Positions 46,510 to 57,774 are shown, numbered from the stretch's first letter. The stretch: DNA of 64,000 bases from Orobanche coerulescens (GCA_033398695.1 CM065801.1:102913170-102977169); one strand, 5' to 3'. Program-made: numbers and translations. The notes: generated from the letters alone by a model not told the origin.

Positions 46510-48529
46510 TGTAATACCCGTAATTTTGTTCCCCGGAAATTTTCTATTTTTGGCGGAAGTCTGTTTTGACGACTTTCTTGGGACCGTTTCGTCATCCTGA
46601 GAATGATTAATTCTACACTTTTTGTCATCCGAGTTCGTTTCGGTATCGTTCTGTTGAATTCCGTGTTCTTTAGCGACTTTTCCGCGTGTGAGTTCGACTT
46701 TGTTAAATCACCATAAATTCTTGGAAACTCCAAAAATTCTGAATCTTGGCAATATTATAAAGCATCTAGTTAGATTTCCAATGCTTCAAACGGTGAGTCA
46801 ATCGGAGTCCATACGAGGGAGTTATGGTCGAAATAGCTAAGTCACTCTCATTTTCCAGATTCGGCCAAAACCGCCTGTACCCGGTGCCGCGGCACACCTG
46901 GGCTGAGCCGCGGCACACTGCCGAGCCCTGGGAGCAAATTTTGGGCCTGTGCCGCGGCACACCTATACTGAGCCGCGGCACACATGACAGTTTACCCTAT
47001 ATCTGCGTTTTCTTGAGCGGATCACCTCATTTTTCCCCATTTCTTCACTTGGGCACGAGAGAGGAGGCTTGAGAGGAAGAAGTTTCTCCACCTATCACTT
47101 GAGTGTGTGATTTCTCTTCATCTCTTTTCGATTGTGAAGCTCGGATCATCGATCTATCGAGTATTCTTCGAATCATAGTGCTTGGATCTTCAAGAGGTAA
47201 TTTCTTCAACATCTTGGATTTCGATTTTGTATTGGGTAATGATGTTTTGGGTGTTAAAATCATGGGGTATGAAGTGATATACGCATGATTATGGACATGT
47301 TTGAGTATTCATCGGATTATTGAAAGATTATTCAAGAACACTTCGAATTTTGTGTTGGAAATTGGGGATTTTGTTTGACTTCATCCTTTTAATCCGTAGT
47401 AATTTAGATTAGTGATGGATTGATGATGATTTAGGTGTATTCTATCATTTCCATCGTTATTCCATGGTTGGAGTGTATTGATTCGTCGTTTCGGTTGAGT
47501 TATTAGTCGACGCCTTGAAGGTGTCTGACAAAAGGTCTAAGAGGGGGGTTTTGTGCGTTGTACGATTATTATTCATCGTACGATTGTTGATTTATCATTG
47601 ATATGACTTAGGGACGAAATCCTTGTGAAGAACTCAAGTCGGAACCCTTCCGTTCGTTGTCTTCTTCGTGGTTCAAGCTTCCCGGTCGAACCGTGTTCTT
47701 CGGGATCTTCGGTAACGTTTATTAAGGCAAGTATACATTTATGATTGTACGTTCTCGACTTTGAAAGTATGAAATATTGATGGTATGATTATTTCTAGCC
47801 ACTCCGGGACGGGCCTATGGTCCTCTGAGGGTTTCGTAGCCTCTGGTGCGATTCCATGGTTGATATGAACGAACCGTTTCTACGGCATTCATATGAAATA
47901 ATATTGGCATGTAATAAACGAACCGTTTTGACGGCATTCCTACATGTAACGGCGTATGATATGAACGAACCGTTTCTACGGCATTCACATACGTCATGAG
48001 ATTTTAGTTATTCCGGAATACTAGTCTTGAATTGAAGAATTGACGGATACATTTACTTTATTGTCGAGGAGTATTGTGTTTCATATTGTTATACTTGCAC
48101 TAGCTATTCGACGGCTAACCCCTTTATGGGGGAAATACGTTTCATGTATTTCAGGTTCCAGGAGAGCGGACAGACGGGTACCGGGTCGGCATGAAGTTGA
48201 TGGGCAAGTGTGATACTGTGTCTTGTATCCGGTTATTTTCTTGGATTCCTCCATTCAGTGTTGTTGTACTGGAATGGATTTTTAAATACTCGAGTATTGT
48301 ATTTTCAGTTTCCTTGATGTTCCGGCCTGTGTTGCCGAGGTATTGATTTGTGCAGTGATGTATATGGTTTTATTGGTTATGGTTTTGAATACCATTTGTA
48401 TCGTCTTTCTTTCCATTGTATGTAGACCTTCTCGATCAAGTTTATAGTTCCGCGTATGTTTAGCCTTGTGGGTCCCACGGCGGGGCTCACGGCGCTGTAA
48501 TATACCCTGAATAACTTGGGGGTGTTACA
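46510..48529 (+). repeat. GyF 3' LTR
   Basis: 2020 bp, the same as the 5' LTR. It carries the CCGCGG array (46884-46984), hairpin repeats (47869-47992) and the splice-like module (48114-48154). Confidence 0.95.
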
Positions 48530-48534
48530 AATAT

Positions 48535-49109
48535 TGGCCGGCGGACGGTCGCCCCATTATTATAATGGCCGGAAGGCGATCGCCCACCAAAAGACAAGAC
48601 TCGGCTGCCACTATAAATACAAGGCACCCTGCACTCGGCCAAGGGTCTGCATTATCGCGATTTCAGCACATTGGACCAAGATTTTGGCTCACAAAACACT
48701 CCCTGCACTTGCATTCTTGTTCAACTTCCTTGGGATTTCATACATCACAGAAGCAAAACATCAAGCACTTGGCTATCTCCAACTCTTGGCAACAGCTATC
48801 ATTCGGTGTTACTTCTCCCGGCCTCTCTCATCAGGAAGACGATCGGCGGGGACGAAGAACACCGAGCTTCACTCAAGAGCCGGATTAACAGAGTCTTTTT
48901 ACACTCATTGTATTTAGATTTCTCTCATTAATACTTGTATCCACGAATATTTGTATTAATATCATCTCGCAAGAGCATTCAAGCCCGGGCCTAACAAACC
49001 CGGCAAATCTTGTATTATTTATCTTCTCTCGGAAGTGCTCCCGCAATTGTTGTTCGTTGTCCGTATCCAGCAGTATTTAATCTTCGGATAGATATTTTGG
49101 GCAACAACA
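48535..49109 (+). repeat. GyE 3' LTR, part 2
   Basis: Resumes with TGGCCGGCGGACGG and ends GCAACAACA. It includes the TATA box at 48611-48620. AGATT follows (49110-49114). Confidence 0.94.
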
Positions 49110-49114
49110 AGATT

Positions 49115-49654
49115 CTTTCTCAACTCATAATTACATGAATGAGTTGTTATATATATATATATATATTAATGTATAACCAACTCATAATGTGAGAAATTTG
49201 ACTTGAAACATACACACACACATCATCTTCATCTTCAAGTGCTGCTGGACGTGAGTTTTTGAGGAGGGAGAGAGAGAGAAAATATTTTTTTTTGTTTTTT
49301 CTTTAACATTGAGTTGAGAAAAAAATTTAAGAAAAAGTGAGATATAAATTCCTATAGTAATTCCTAGCCGTGTTCTTGGAGAACGGATTGCTATCGAATT
49401 TTTTCTGGGCAACTTCCGACGCGTGTGAAGTAGAGGCTTCGAACTTTCGGTGCTTGGAACGAAGGGATTTCGTGTTCGGGACGAGGTTCGTGATCATCAT
49501 CAATTTTACGAAGAATTATTTCAAAGGCTTCAAGGGTATGATTCTTTATCTTCGTATTTAGTTATATTTTCGTATATACGTTACTTGATCGATCCTGTTT
49601 GGGATTCGTATTTATTTCCGCTGCGTATTTCGTTTTATTTTCGGAATCCCAACA
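49115..49654 (+). repeat. CoD 5' LTR, part 2
   Basis: Continues 'ctttctcaactcataa' and ends CCCAACA. It holds a short (TA)n run (49149-49168), a GA run, and a donor-like AAGG|GTATGA at 49535/49536. With part 1 the LTR is 1894 bp against 1822 bp for the 3' LTR. Confidence 0.95.
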
Positions 49655-51394
49655 GTGGTATCGGAGCGAGGTCAATGTTTCCGTATATACGATTTTTTGT
49701 GCATTTTGAATGCTTTTGGATGATGATTATGATTTAGAATCATGTTTGGAATAATCGTAGATTTTAAATTGTTCGTTGTAGCATCACGTTTTTGGAAACG
49801 AACCGAAAAACGAAGAAACGGGGTTGCCGGCAGTGGTGCTGGCAGCACTGCCTGGGCTGCCTGCCCAGGCTGCCGAGCATGCTCGGCCATACTCGGCCGC
49901 AGCTGCCGAGAGGCAGCCAATGCCTGCCGATCAGGACTCGGCCAGGCTGCCGAGCATGGCTCGGCCAGGCAGCCCTCGGGTTTTTGGCCCGATTTTGAAT
50001 CGGGCCGTGGGCTGGGCCTAAAACCGGATTGTCCGGGACTCCGTTTTAAGTTTATATTTCGTTGTAATTATTTCCCAAAATTTAAATTGGATTTTAATTT
50101 GACTAAATTAATATTTGGAATATTTTTGTGTTAAGGGAAATAAATTAAACGAGAATATTATTTGGCCGGATTACTTCGAACGAATTAAAATGACGATTAT
50201 TAGTATTAATTGGAATAATACCATTAAAATTGAATAGATTAATTTTATATTGATTGTATTAATATATTAATTGATTATTTAATTTTAATGCCACTTTATA
50301 TTAATTGGATTAATATAGTGGAAATTGAATAGATTAATTTATAGATTAATTTGATTAATTTATATTAATATTAATTGTTTAATTTCGTTGCCATTACATG
50401 TTGTATGGAATCCTTATGTGATGGTGATATAGCTCGTGGACTTAGTTTTTGATTTGTTCGATTCGATTGGGTTGTAAAGGCCGTTTTGAGCCTATTTATA
50501 TTTACTAGAAAAACTTGTATAGGATGCAATTTTTCAATGATGTAATTATTATTTTGGGTATGAAGAAGACCGAAGACAACCGACCGAGAAGACGAAGAAT
50601 CGAAGACTGTTTTTTTATTTATTGGGTCATTCGCTTGGCCCAGTACTTAGGAATTAGGTCCATGAGCTATATGTTGGTAGTAACTAGGTTACTGTTTTCT
50701 GTTTCATTTTGAATGATTGACAAACCAACAAACGCGCGTATAATTGAATTAATGTGCAAAGTGTAACATTAATCACGAAATTCTCCCGACTACAAACAGA
50801 CTAAGTTTAAAAAAGGTTACGAGGTTTCCTACCCTCCATCAAACTCGTAGAAAATTGATACCCGAGCTGGTGTGCTATGCTTCCGATTTATCGGGGTAGT
50901 ACATTTGGTAGAGGTTGAAAAATTCTTGAGTGCATTAGATGCCTTCGGTTGGTGATAAATTTCACCCCTAGAAACCTGATAGGTTGCCGGGTGAGATTCA
51001 ATAGTCAAACTAATAGACGTTGATGGTCAACAACTTAGATAGTCTGGATTGCCAAGAAACCTGATAGGTTGAGGGCATGAAGACTAGGGGTAAAAGAAGA
51101 TCAAATCATCCGTTAGACGGGTTGGTGTTAGACACTACTTTACAGAAATTAATTGGCAAGAAACCTGATAGGTTGCGTCTGTTAAAATTTGTAAAGAACT
51201 TGATCACCACTAAGAAGTCGATCTAACCATGATTTCCGGATTATAACATGGGAGTGTATAATTCCGATAAAATTAGTGGGAGCCGAGATAAGAATTATAC
51301 AAGCCCTTAAATTCTATACTCGGTCATAATTAAACAAGTCACTAATTTAATCTTGTCTAAATCTTTCCAGAAAACGAAATTGAATCTCTCTAAA
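49655..51394 (+). other. CoD leader: PBS, palindrome cluster, hairpin triplet
   Basis: PBS TGGTATCGGAGC at 49656-49667. A GC-rich cluster (about 49825-49985) includes the 16-bp perfect palindrome GCCGAGCATGCTCGGC at 49872-49887. An AT-rich stretch follows (50050-50400). Three copies of GAAACCTGATAGGTTG lie at 50971-50986, 51056-51071 and 51160-51175. An acceptor-like CTTTCCAG ends at 51370, 24 bp before the gag ATG. No gene. Confidence 0.85.
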
Positions 51395-52275
51395 ATGGCT
51401 AAAAACCCACTTGCAATACTACTTGAAAAGAATCTCCTAACCTGCCCCAACTTTGTTGACTGGTTGCGGAATCTGATGATTGTACTCAGTATGGAGTCTC
51501 TGGGATACGTCTTGGAGGCGGACCATCCACCGACTCTAATCCGGACTAGGGGTAATCAGGAAGACATTGACGTCCATGAAAAATGGGTCAAGGATGACGT
51601 GCTAGTCCGTGGCTTTATGATGGGCTCAATGACTAATGAGCTGCAGAGAGCGCACGAGAAAATGACTTCTGCTAGGCAGATTCTCGCACACTTGCCCGAA
51701 CTTTATGGAGAGCACGAGGACCGCTAGATATGAGATATCAAGCGGTTGTTCAAAGGCTAGGATGAAAGAAGGGGAGAAAGTGGGAGACCACGTCCTCAAG
51801 ATGATCTCTATGATTGAGAGGCTCAAGGTGCTCAACTTTAATATGGATTTATCCCTTCAAATTGATCTCATCCTTCAATCTCTCCCTGACTCTTTCACGC
51901 AGTTTGTAATGAATTTCAACTGTAATGAAATTACATGCACATTAGCTGGGCTAATGAATAAACTGGTGACGGCGCAGTCTAACATGAAGACTAAACCGAG
52001 AGAGGCTGCTCCTGTGATTTCTTCTGGGCCTAGGAGGGCCAAGAACAAGAAAAAAAAAGACCTACGAGCAGTACAAACCCAAGAAAGGGGTGCAAAAAGG
52101 AAAGGGCAAGGCCCGAAAGGTTCAAAAGGTAGGCGGTCCAAAACCTACGGACAAATGCCTTGAATGCGGTGAGCTGGGCCACTGGCGAAGGACTTGTCCC
52201 AAGATTAATGGCGCATCAGGTACGGAACTTTTTGTTTTTGAAACTAATTGTTCCGCTATCGTATATTCTGCTTCA
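51395..52275 (+). pseudogene. CoD gag, frameshifted, one zinc knuckle
   Basis: Copia gag of the UBN2 type. The start is ATG 51395 (MAKNPLAILLEKN); an in-frame ATG at 51353 lies in the leader just before the acceptor-like site. Landmarks: NFVDWLRNLMIVL, EDIDVHEKWVKDD, GEKVGDHVLKMISMIERL, LQSLPDSFTQFVMNFN, then a Lys-rich stretch and a CCHC knuckle CLECGELGHWRRTC (52156-52197). Frameshifts lie near 51715 and between about 52045 and 52090, where a run of nine A's is a likely slippage point. Confidence 0.92.
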
Positions 52276-54640
52276 TGGATTCTGGATTCAGGTGCCACTT
52301 CTCACATTTGTACTATGAATCAGGATCTGGAATGAAGTAGAAAACTTGAAGCTGGGGAAATAATGATCACTGTTGGAAGCGGACAAAGTGTCGAGGCAAC
52401 CGATATTGGATCAATCCTTCTGGGTTTAGAATCCGGTTTTATTTTGACATTAGATGAAGTACTTGTTTTGCCCAAGGGGCATAAAAACATTGTATCCATT
52501 CCAGTCTTGGACCGGAAAAGATTTTGTTTCTTTATTGGCAATGGTAGTTGTAAAATTTATTTTCGAAATAAATTGGTTGGAACAGCTACATTGTTGAATG
52601 GTTTATATCATCTGAACATGCAAAATAAAACAGCAGTGAACACTATAACTAGGAAATGTGGTAGGCAAGATACTAATCAAGCTCTTAAATGGCACCTTAG
52701 ACTTGGTCATGTTGGTCAGACCAAGGTTCAGAAAATGGAGAAAGATGGACTTTTAAGTCCATTGGGTGTAGAACCCTATACAACTTGTGAATCTTGCCTT
52801 AGAGGCAAAATGACTAAGTTCCCCTTCACAGGGACTTTTGAAAGGGCTGTCGATAAACATGGATTGGTGCATACCGATGTTTGTGGTGCTTTAGAAGTAG
52901 CCCGAGACGGATATCAATATTTTACAACGTTCACAGATGATCATACTAGGTATGGGATTGTGTACTTAATGAAACATAAATCCGAAGCCTTTGCTAAATT
53001 CAAAGAATTTAAGGCCCTAGTTGAAAAACAAACTAGATGTCATATCAAAGCACTTCGGTCGGACCGAGGTGGCGAATATATGAACACTGAGTTTGATGAG
53101 TTCCTTAAGGAACATGGAATAGTTTCACAATTCACGCCTCCAGGAACCCCATAGTTAAATGGTGTTTCAGAAAGGAGAAATCGGACTTTGTTGGACATGG
53201 TTCGCTCCATGTTAAATTACACTGATTTACCTATTTACCTGTGGGGGTATGCCTTACTAACCGCTGCCTATATCCTTAATAGATGTCCTTCCAAATATGT
53301 TCCTATCACTCTGCATGAGATGTGGAAGGGTAAGAAACCAAGCCTTAATCACATAAGGATTTGGGGATGTCCAGCCTATGACAGAAAGGCTAAGGTGGAC
53401 AAATTGGAAGCGAGGTCCATAAAAGGACGTTTCATAGGATACCCAGAGGACTCGATGGGTTATCTATTCTACATGCCAGAAGACCATAGGGTCGTTGTGG
53501 CATTACAAGCGCACTTCCTTGAGGATGAATTCATTCAGGAAGGTGGCTCGGGTAGAAATATCTCTTTGGAAGAGCATAATGAAAGTCCTAAGGAGACATC
53601 TGATCAGGGATCAAGACCCGAACCTATTGTAACACAGCCTCCACTTCGAAGGTCTGATAGGGTATCTCACTTACCTGAGAGGTATGGCTATACACATGTC
53701 GAGGAACTGGGTCTCCACGACACACCTGATAGCTGTGAACACGACCCTGTCACCTATGACCAAGCGATAGTGGATGTAGACTCCGATAAATGGCAAGAAG
53801 CAATGAAAGCTGAGATAGACTCGATGCATACCAATCAGGTCTGGACTCTAGTAGATCTTCCAACTGGCATGAGGACTATTGGAAATAAATGGATCTATAA
53901 GAGAAAGACTGATGGGGATGGCAAGGTCTATGCCTATAAGGCCAGGCTTGTGGCAAAGGGTTATACCCAAAGGGAAGGAATCGATTATCATGATACCTTC
54001 TCGCCCGTAGCTATGATAAAGTCGATTCGCATGATGCTTGCCATTCTCGCTATTATGATTATGAAATATGGCAAATGGACGTCAAAACGGCTTTTCTAAA
54101 TGGATACCTCGAGGAGGAAATCTATATGGAAATGTACCTAAGGGTTTTGTGTCCAAAGCTAATATTCATAAAGTGTGTAAGCCGCAACGAGCCATTTATG
54201 GTCTCAAGCAAGCTTCTCGGAGTTGGAACCTTCGATTTGACGGCGATTAAGGACTTTGACTTCGCATTTAAATGAGGAGGAACCGTGTGTTTACAAAAAG
54301 GTCAGTGGGAGCAACATTGCGTTCTTAGTACTATATGTAGATGATATTCTACTTATAGGAAATAACATAGCAATGATCAGCACTGTGAAAGCTTGGCTTT
54401 CTAAAACGTTCTCCATGAAAGACTTGGGAGAAGCTTCCTATATTCTAGGGATCTGTCTTTACAGAGATAGACCGCGAAGAATGATAGGACTTTCCCAAGC
54501 CCTCTATATAGATAAAATCCTGAGAAGATTCAAGATGGATGAATCTAAAAGAGGGTTCCTTCCCATGCGACATGGAATTCATCTCACCACGAAAATGTGT
54601 CCTCAAAGTGAGGAAGACAAGAGAGAGATGAGTAAGGTAC
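52276..54640 (+). pseudogene. CoD pol part 1: protease, integrase, RT, broken
   Basis: Protease WILDSGATSHIC (52276-52311); a TGA at 52333-52335; the pre-integrase domain with WHLRLGH (near 52690) and CESCLRGKMTKFPF; integrase core with HTDVCGAL, TFTDDHTRY, LRSDRGGEY and, after a TAG at 53152-53154 (Gln expected, TPPGTPxLNGVSE), SERRNRTLLDM. Next come the linker (PLRRSDRVSHLPERYG) and RT: QVWTLVDLP, ARLVAKGYTQ, a frameshift near 54050, MDVKTAFLNGYLEEEIYME, another shift near 54140, AIYGLKQASRSWN, another near 54245, and YVDDILLIGN (active site about 54334-54345). RT is then cut at 54640 by CoG. The product would copy and integrate CoD; it is dead. Confidence 0.94.
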
Positions 54641-54775
54641 TGTTGGAACATTTTGTTCCATACATAAATTAATAAGTGTTTTGATGATTAATGGCGATAA
54701 ACAAAACAAAACATCGAAGAGGCGAAGCAAGCATCGAAGGAAAACAAAGTACAAAATGTTGAAGAAAAACAAAGC

Positions 54776-55093
54776 TAACGTACGTAACAGGAACATGTTA
54801 ACGTACGTAATATGATGAAGCTAACGTACGTAATGGATGAGAGATAACGTACGTAACTCAGTTCAAACAAGTGAACGTTGGAGAAGTCAAAGTCATAAAA
54901 GCATGCAACGGATATATGACGTCATCAGTGACGTAAGGCTTAACGTACGTAATGAAGTCTATACTAACGTACGTAACCCAAAATGACGAAACTCCCTGGT
55001 GTGTTTTGTGAAGATGCTAACGTACGTAACCAGCCATGGTTAACGTACGTAATGAGGCTTACGTACGTAATGGAGAGCATATAACGTACGTAA
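54776..55093 (+). repeat. CoG LTR array of TAACGTACGTAA
   Basis: Ten copies, all with the 8-bp palindrome ACGTACGT and nearly all TAACGTACGTAA (one TTACGTACGTAA), at uneven spacing. The array ends 41 bp upstream of the TATA box. The copy in the 3' LTR is 57910-58227, with one motif changed to ACGTACAT near 58078. Confidence 0.95.
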
Positions 55094-55133
55094 TGAGCAG
55101 TCTGGCAGCTAACGGCTAGTTTGATGATGGAGC

Positions 55134-55142
55134 CTATAAATA
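55134..55142 (+). promoter_or_regulatory. TATA box of CoG 5' LTR
   Basis: CTATAAATA, repeated at 58268-58276 in the 3' LTR, directly downstream of the palindrome array. Confidence 0.65.
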
Positions 55143-55682
55143 CCATTCCTATGGTATTGTTTGAGTACAACAACCTTGAGCAAATAGTCTATTCTTGTGA
55201 TATTATTACACACATTCTTGTTGTTGATATTGAGCTTAATTGTAAGTGTTTGAGTGAGAGTTCACAAAAACATACACGAGTGGTAAAATAAAAGATACGA
55301 TTGGATTCGGTGTTATTAGGATCAAGGATCCGGCATTGTTAGAATCGCAATTGCTATCTAAGTGAGGTTTATCTAGTACCCATAGAAAGCTAGAGCAGTT
55401 GATTCCTTGTCCGATAGAAAAGGAAAACGGTTTAACTTGGACCGACACAAAGACAAGCACGAGAGGTTTATCACGGACCGATAGAAGACGTGATTATAAA
55501 TGGTTATACCTCGACCGATAGAAGAGAGGCATAGAGGTTGCTATCTTTAACCTATTGAAAAAGATAAAGAGAGGACGTAGGCTTGTTTATAGCCGAACCT
55601 CTATAAATCCTTGCGTCATTTATTTTCCGCACTTTTATTTTTGCTTCCGCAAACGGCGCAATATCCGATCCCGTACCCAACA

Positions 55683-55740
55683 ATTGGTATCAGAGCGGTA
55701 CTCCAATACGCGGCTTAACATCCGAGGAGAAAAAGATCCA
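55683..55740 (+). other. CoG primer binding site and leader
   Basis: TGGTATCAGAGC at 55685-55696, an exact iMet-type PBS, followed by a 44-bp leader to the gag ATG. The gag frame happens to be open upstream through the PBS to 55555. Confidence 0.92.
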
Positions 55741-57024
55741 ATGGCATTTCAATTCTCTCCAGTCGAAGGCCTTGCTCTCAACCGACCACCATTCTTTGAT
55801 GGCTCAAATTATTTGACATGGAAGAAAAAAATGTCGATCTTTATTCGTGCCTACGACATAGAGATTTGGAAGATCATTTGCCTTGGCCCAAAAGTTCCTA
55901 TCAAATCCGACGGTACCCTCAAATCTTTCAAAGAATACGACGATGCCGATTGGAAAAATGACCATCTAAATTGTAAGGCTACTCAACTCTTATTTTGTGC
56001 CTTAAATCCGGAAGAGGTCAATCGAATCTCATCGTGTGAGAGTGCGAAAGAAATATGGAAAATTCTAGAAATCACACACGAAGGGACGACTCAAGTCAAG
56101 GAGACGAAGATTAATATGCTTCTCCATGACTACGAGTTATTCATCATGAAGGGTGACGAGTCCATCACCAATATGCTCGACCGATTTTCGGTCATCACCA
56201 ATGGACTTGCGTCATTCGGAAAACCATTATCTAGTAGTGAAAAAGTTAAGAAAATTTTACGATCACTACCTAGCGAATGGGACGGCACCGTGACCGCGAT
56301 TATGGAATCTAAAGATCTCAACACGCTCGATTTTAGTGCCCTTGTTGGTTCACTAATCAATTATGAGATCGTGTTAAAATCACGAAGTGTCAAGCCGAAA
56401 CCGAAAGAAAAATCACTAGCCATGAAGGCTAAGATATCGAGAAAGAAGGAAGAAATCCCGGTGGAAGAAAGCGACGAAGAAGCGGCATATTATGCCAAAA
56501 ATATCAATAAATTCCAAACCTTATTAAACCGGAGGAAGAAGGATATCTCGAGCGAATCTAAGAAGTTCGACAATTCTTGTCTACTATGTGGAAAACCAGG
56601 CCACTTCTCTAAGCATTACCGAGCCAAACCGAAAAAGGAGGTTCTCGTGGCAACATGGAGCGATGAAGACGAAGACGACGATTTCATCAATCAAAATAAT
56701 CTCGCTCTTATGGCCCGGAGTTCGTTCGACGACAGCGACGTCGAAAGCCAAGTAAGTACATCCTCCCGTGATGAAATTTTTGATGCATTTGAGTTATTAC
56801 ATACGGATTTCCAAAATGCTTTATCCGAAATAAAATCCCTCAAATCTAAAATTAAATCTTTGGAAATTGAAAATTCCAAAATTATCGAAAAGGGGAAATT
56901 TGTCGAAGTCGATCATTCGAAATGCATTGAAAATGAGAATATTTTGAAGAATGATTTTTTAAAAGTTCAAGATGAACTAAAATCTTTGAGAAGAAAATTC
57001 TCGTGCGGCAACGATAAATTTTAA
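55741..57024 (+). CDS. CoG gag, intact frame of 427 codons
   Basis: Copia gag that would package RNA. The ATG at 55741 was chosen because it follows the PBS at normal spacing and opens MAFQFSPVEGLALNRPPFFDG, a typical Copia gag start with the F-x-G-x-NY-x-x-W motif; the frame is open further upstream, but there it is LTR and PBS. A UBN2-like core spans about residues 60-210 (KEIWKILEITHEG, SLPSEWDGTVTAI). A zinc knuckle near residue 279 reads CLLCGKPGHFSKHY: the last Cys is Tyr (TAC for TGC). An acidic segment (DEDEDDDF) and a coiled-coil-like C-terminus (SEIKSLKSKIKSLEIEN) follow. The frame ends at TAA 57022-57024 and continues in the same frame after it. No pol follows, so the element needs help in trans. 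Confidence 0.88.
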   Translation: MAFQFSPVEGLALNRPPFFDGSNYLTWKKKMSIFIRAYDIEIWKIICLGPKVPIKSDGTLKSFKEYDDADWKNDHLNCKATQLLFCALNPEEVNRISSCESAKEIWKILEITHEGTTQVKETKINMLLHDYELFIMKGDESITNMLDRFSVITNGLASFGKPLSSSEKVKKILRSLPSEWDGTVTAIMESKDLNTLDFSALVGSLINYEIVLKSRSVKPKPKEKSLAMKAKISRKKEEIPVEESDEEAAYYAKNINKFQTLLNRRKKDISSESKKFDNSCLLCGKPGHFSKHYRAKPKKEVLVATWSDEDEDDDFINQNNLALMARSSFDDSDVESQVSTSSRDEIFDAFELLHTDFQNALSEIKSLKSKIKSLEIENSKIIEKGKFVEVDHSKCIENENILKNDFLKVQDELKSLRRKFSCGNDKF

Positions 57025-57282
57025 CAAATGTTATGTGTTCAAAAATATACTTTAAATAAAGAGGGGTTAGGATTCAAACCACGTTTGAAAAATGAATCCG
57101 TTGATTTTAAAATACCCCATTGCGAAAAGTGTTTGAAAATCGGGCATCACGTTTCAAATTGCAAAAGCCCTCGCCGGACGATAAAAATTAAGAAAATTTG
57201 GGTTCCTAAAGGAACAAATATTTCAAATATTGTTTATGTCTCGAAACAAAAACCAACTATAGGTTGGATCCCCACAAATTGA
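57025..57282 (+). pseudogene. CoG gag extension after the TAA: second zinc knuckle
   Basis: In the same frame as gag, 85 codons from CAA at 57025 to a TGA at 57280-57282. It holds a complete CCHC knuckle, CEKCLKIGHHVSNC (about 57121-57162), and basic KKIWVPKG-type sequence that in related Copia polyproteins precedes protease. It is reachable only by readthrough of the TAA (context TTT TAA CAA) or is a relic of a longer polyprotein. Confidence 0.65.
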
Positions 57283-57774
57283 TTTTTGTATTTTACTCAG
57301 GGGGAGTATTTTTTTTTTGGGGGGGAGATATTATTCTCAGGGAGAGTTTTTACCCTTTATGCAATTATTCATAAATTGTATCTTGCATATTTTATATTTT
57401 GGTATTATTTATTTCAATTGATATTTTATCCACTTTTTGATGAAAACAAAAAGGGGGAGAGAATGGAGAAGGAGAAAAAGAAGTCAAAAATGGGATTAAC
57501 CCTAAAAAGGGGGAGAAAATCAAAATGAAAAGGAGAAGTCGAAAATGACAAAAAAAAAGAAAAATGAGGAGACGTCGAAAAAGACGATGAAAAATTTGAA
57601 AATGAGAAAAGAAAAGGAGAAAAGAAAGAAGGAGTCGAAAAATAAATGGGAGAAGACCTAACGAAACAGACAAAGTCGAAAACTTTGGTCTGTACACATA
57701 TACATATATTTGTATTTTTGCAGGTAAATCCCATTGACGACGTTTTGTTTTGTAATCATCAAAAAGGGGGAGAT
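57283..57774 (+). other. CoG 3' untranslated region and polypurine tract
   Basis: Several G-rich or purine-rich tracts (near 57300, 57325, 57454 and 57506), then AAAAAGGGGGAGAT (57761-57774) directly before TGTTGGAAC. The long Phe/Ser-rich minus-strand frames here mirror the purine bias and are not genes. Confidence 0.85.

Larger units (their letters stand above)
40174..48529 (+). mobile_element. GyF: non-coding LTR element (LARD-like) related to GyB, with a foreign LTR inside
   Basis: Exact AATAT duplication (40169-40173 and 48530-48534). LTRs 40174-42193 and 46510-48529 are both 2020 bp. The 4.3-kb interior has PBS, PPT and no coding capacity. The LTR right half and the first ~270 bp after it match GyB (opposite strand), so GyF is a non-autonomous relative of GyB. 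A complete-looking LTR of another family sits in the interior. Confidence 0.93.
36057..49109 (+). mobile_element. GyE: gag-only Gypsy element in the CoD 5' LTR
   Basis: Exact AGATT duplication (36052-36056 and 49110-49114); ends TGTTGTGTC and GCAACAACA. Net length without GyF is about 4.7 kb. It has 1241-bp LTRs, a gag frame, then about 0.86 kb of non-coding DNA up to a G-rich PPT; there is no protease, RT or integrase. High GC and many CGATCG words set it apart from the surrounding Copia DNA. Confidence 0.93.
54641..55682 (+). repeat. CoG 5' LTR
   Basis: 1042 bp. It has ten ACGTACGT-centred motifs (54776-55093), a TATA box CTATAAATA (55134-55142) and a repeated word 'gaccgatagaag' downstream. 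Confidence 0.96.

Noticed and set aside
54776..55093. CRISPR-like array of short repeats
   Set aside because: Units are 12 bp, spacing is irregular, the genome is plant and the array lies in an LTR. The same holds for the other palindrome arrays.
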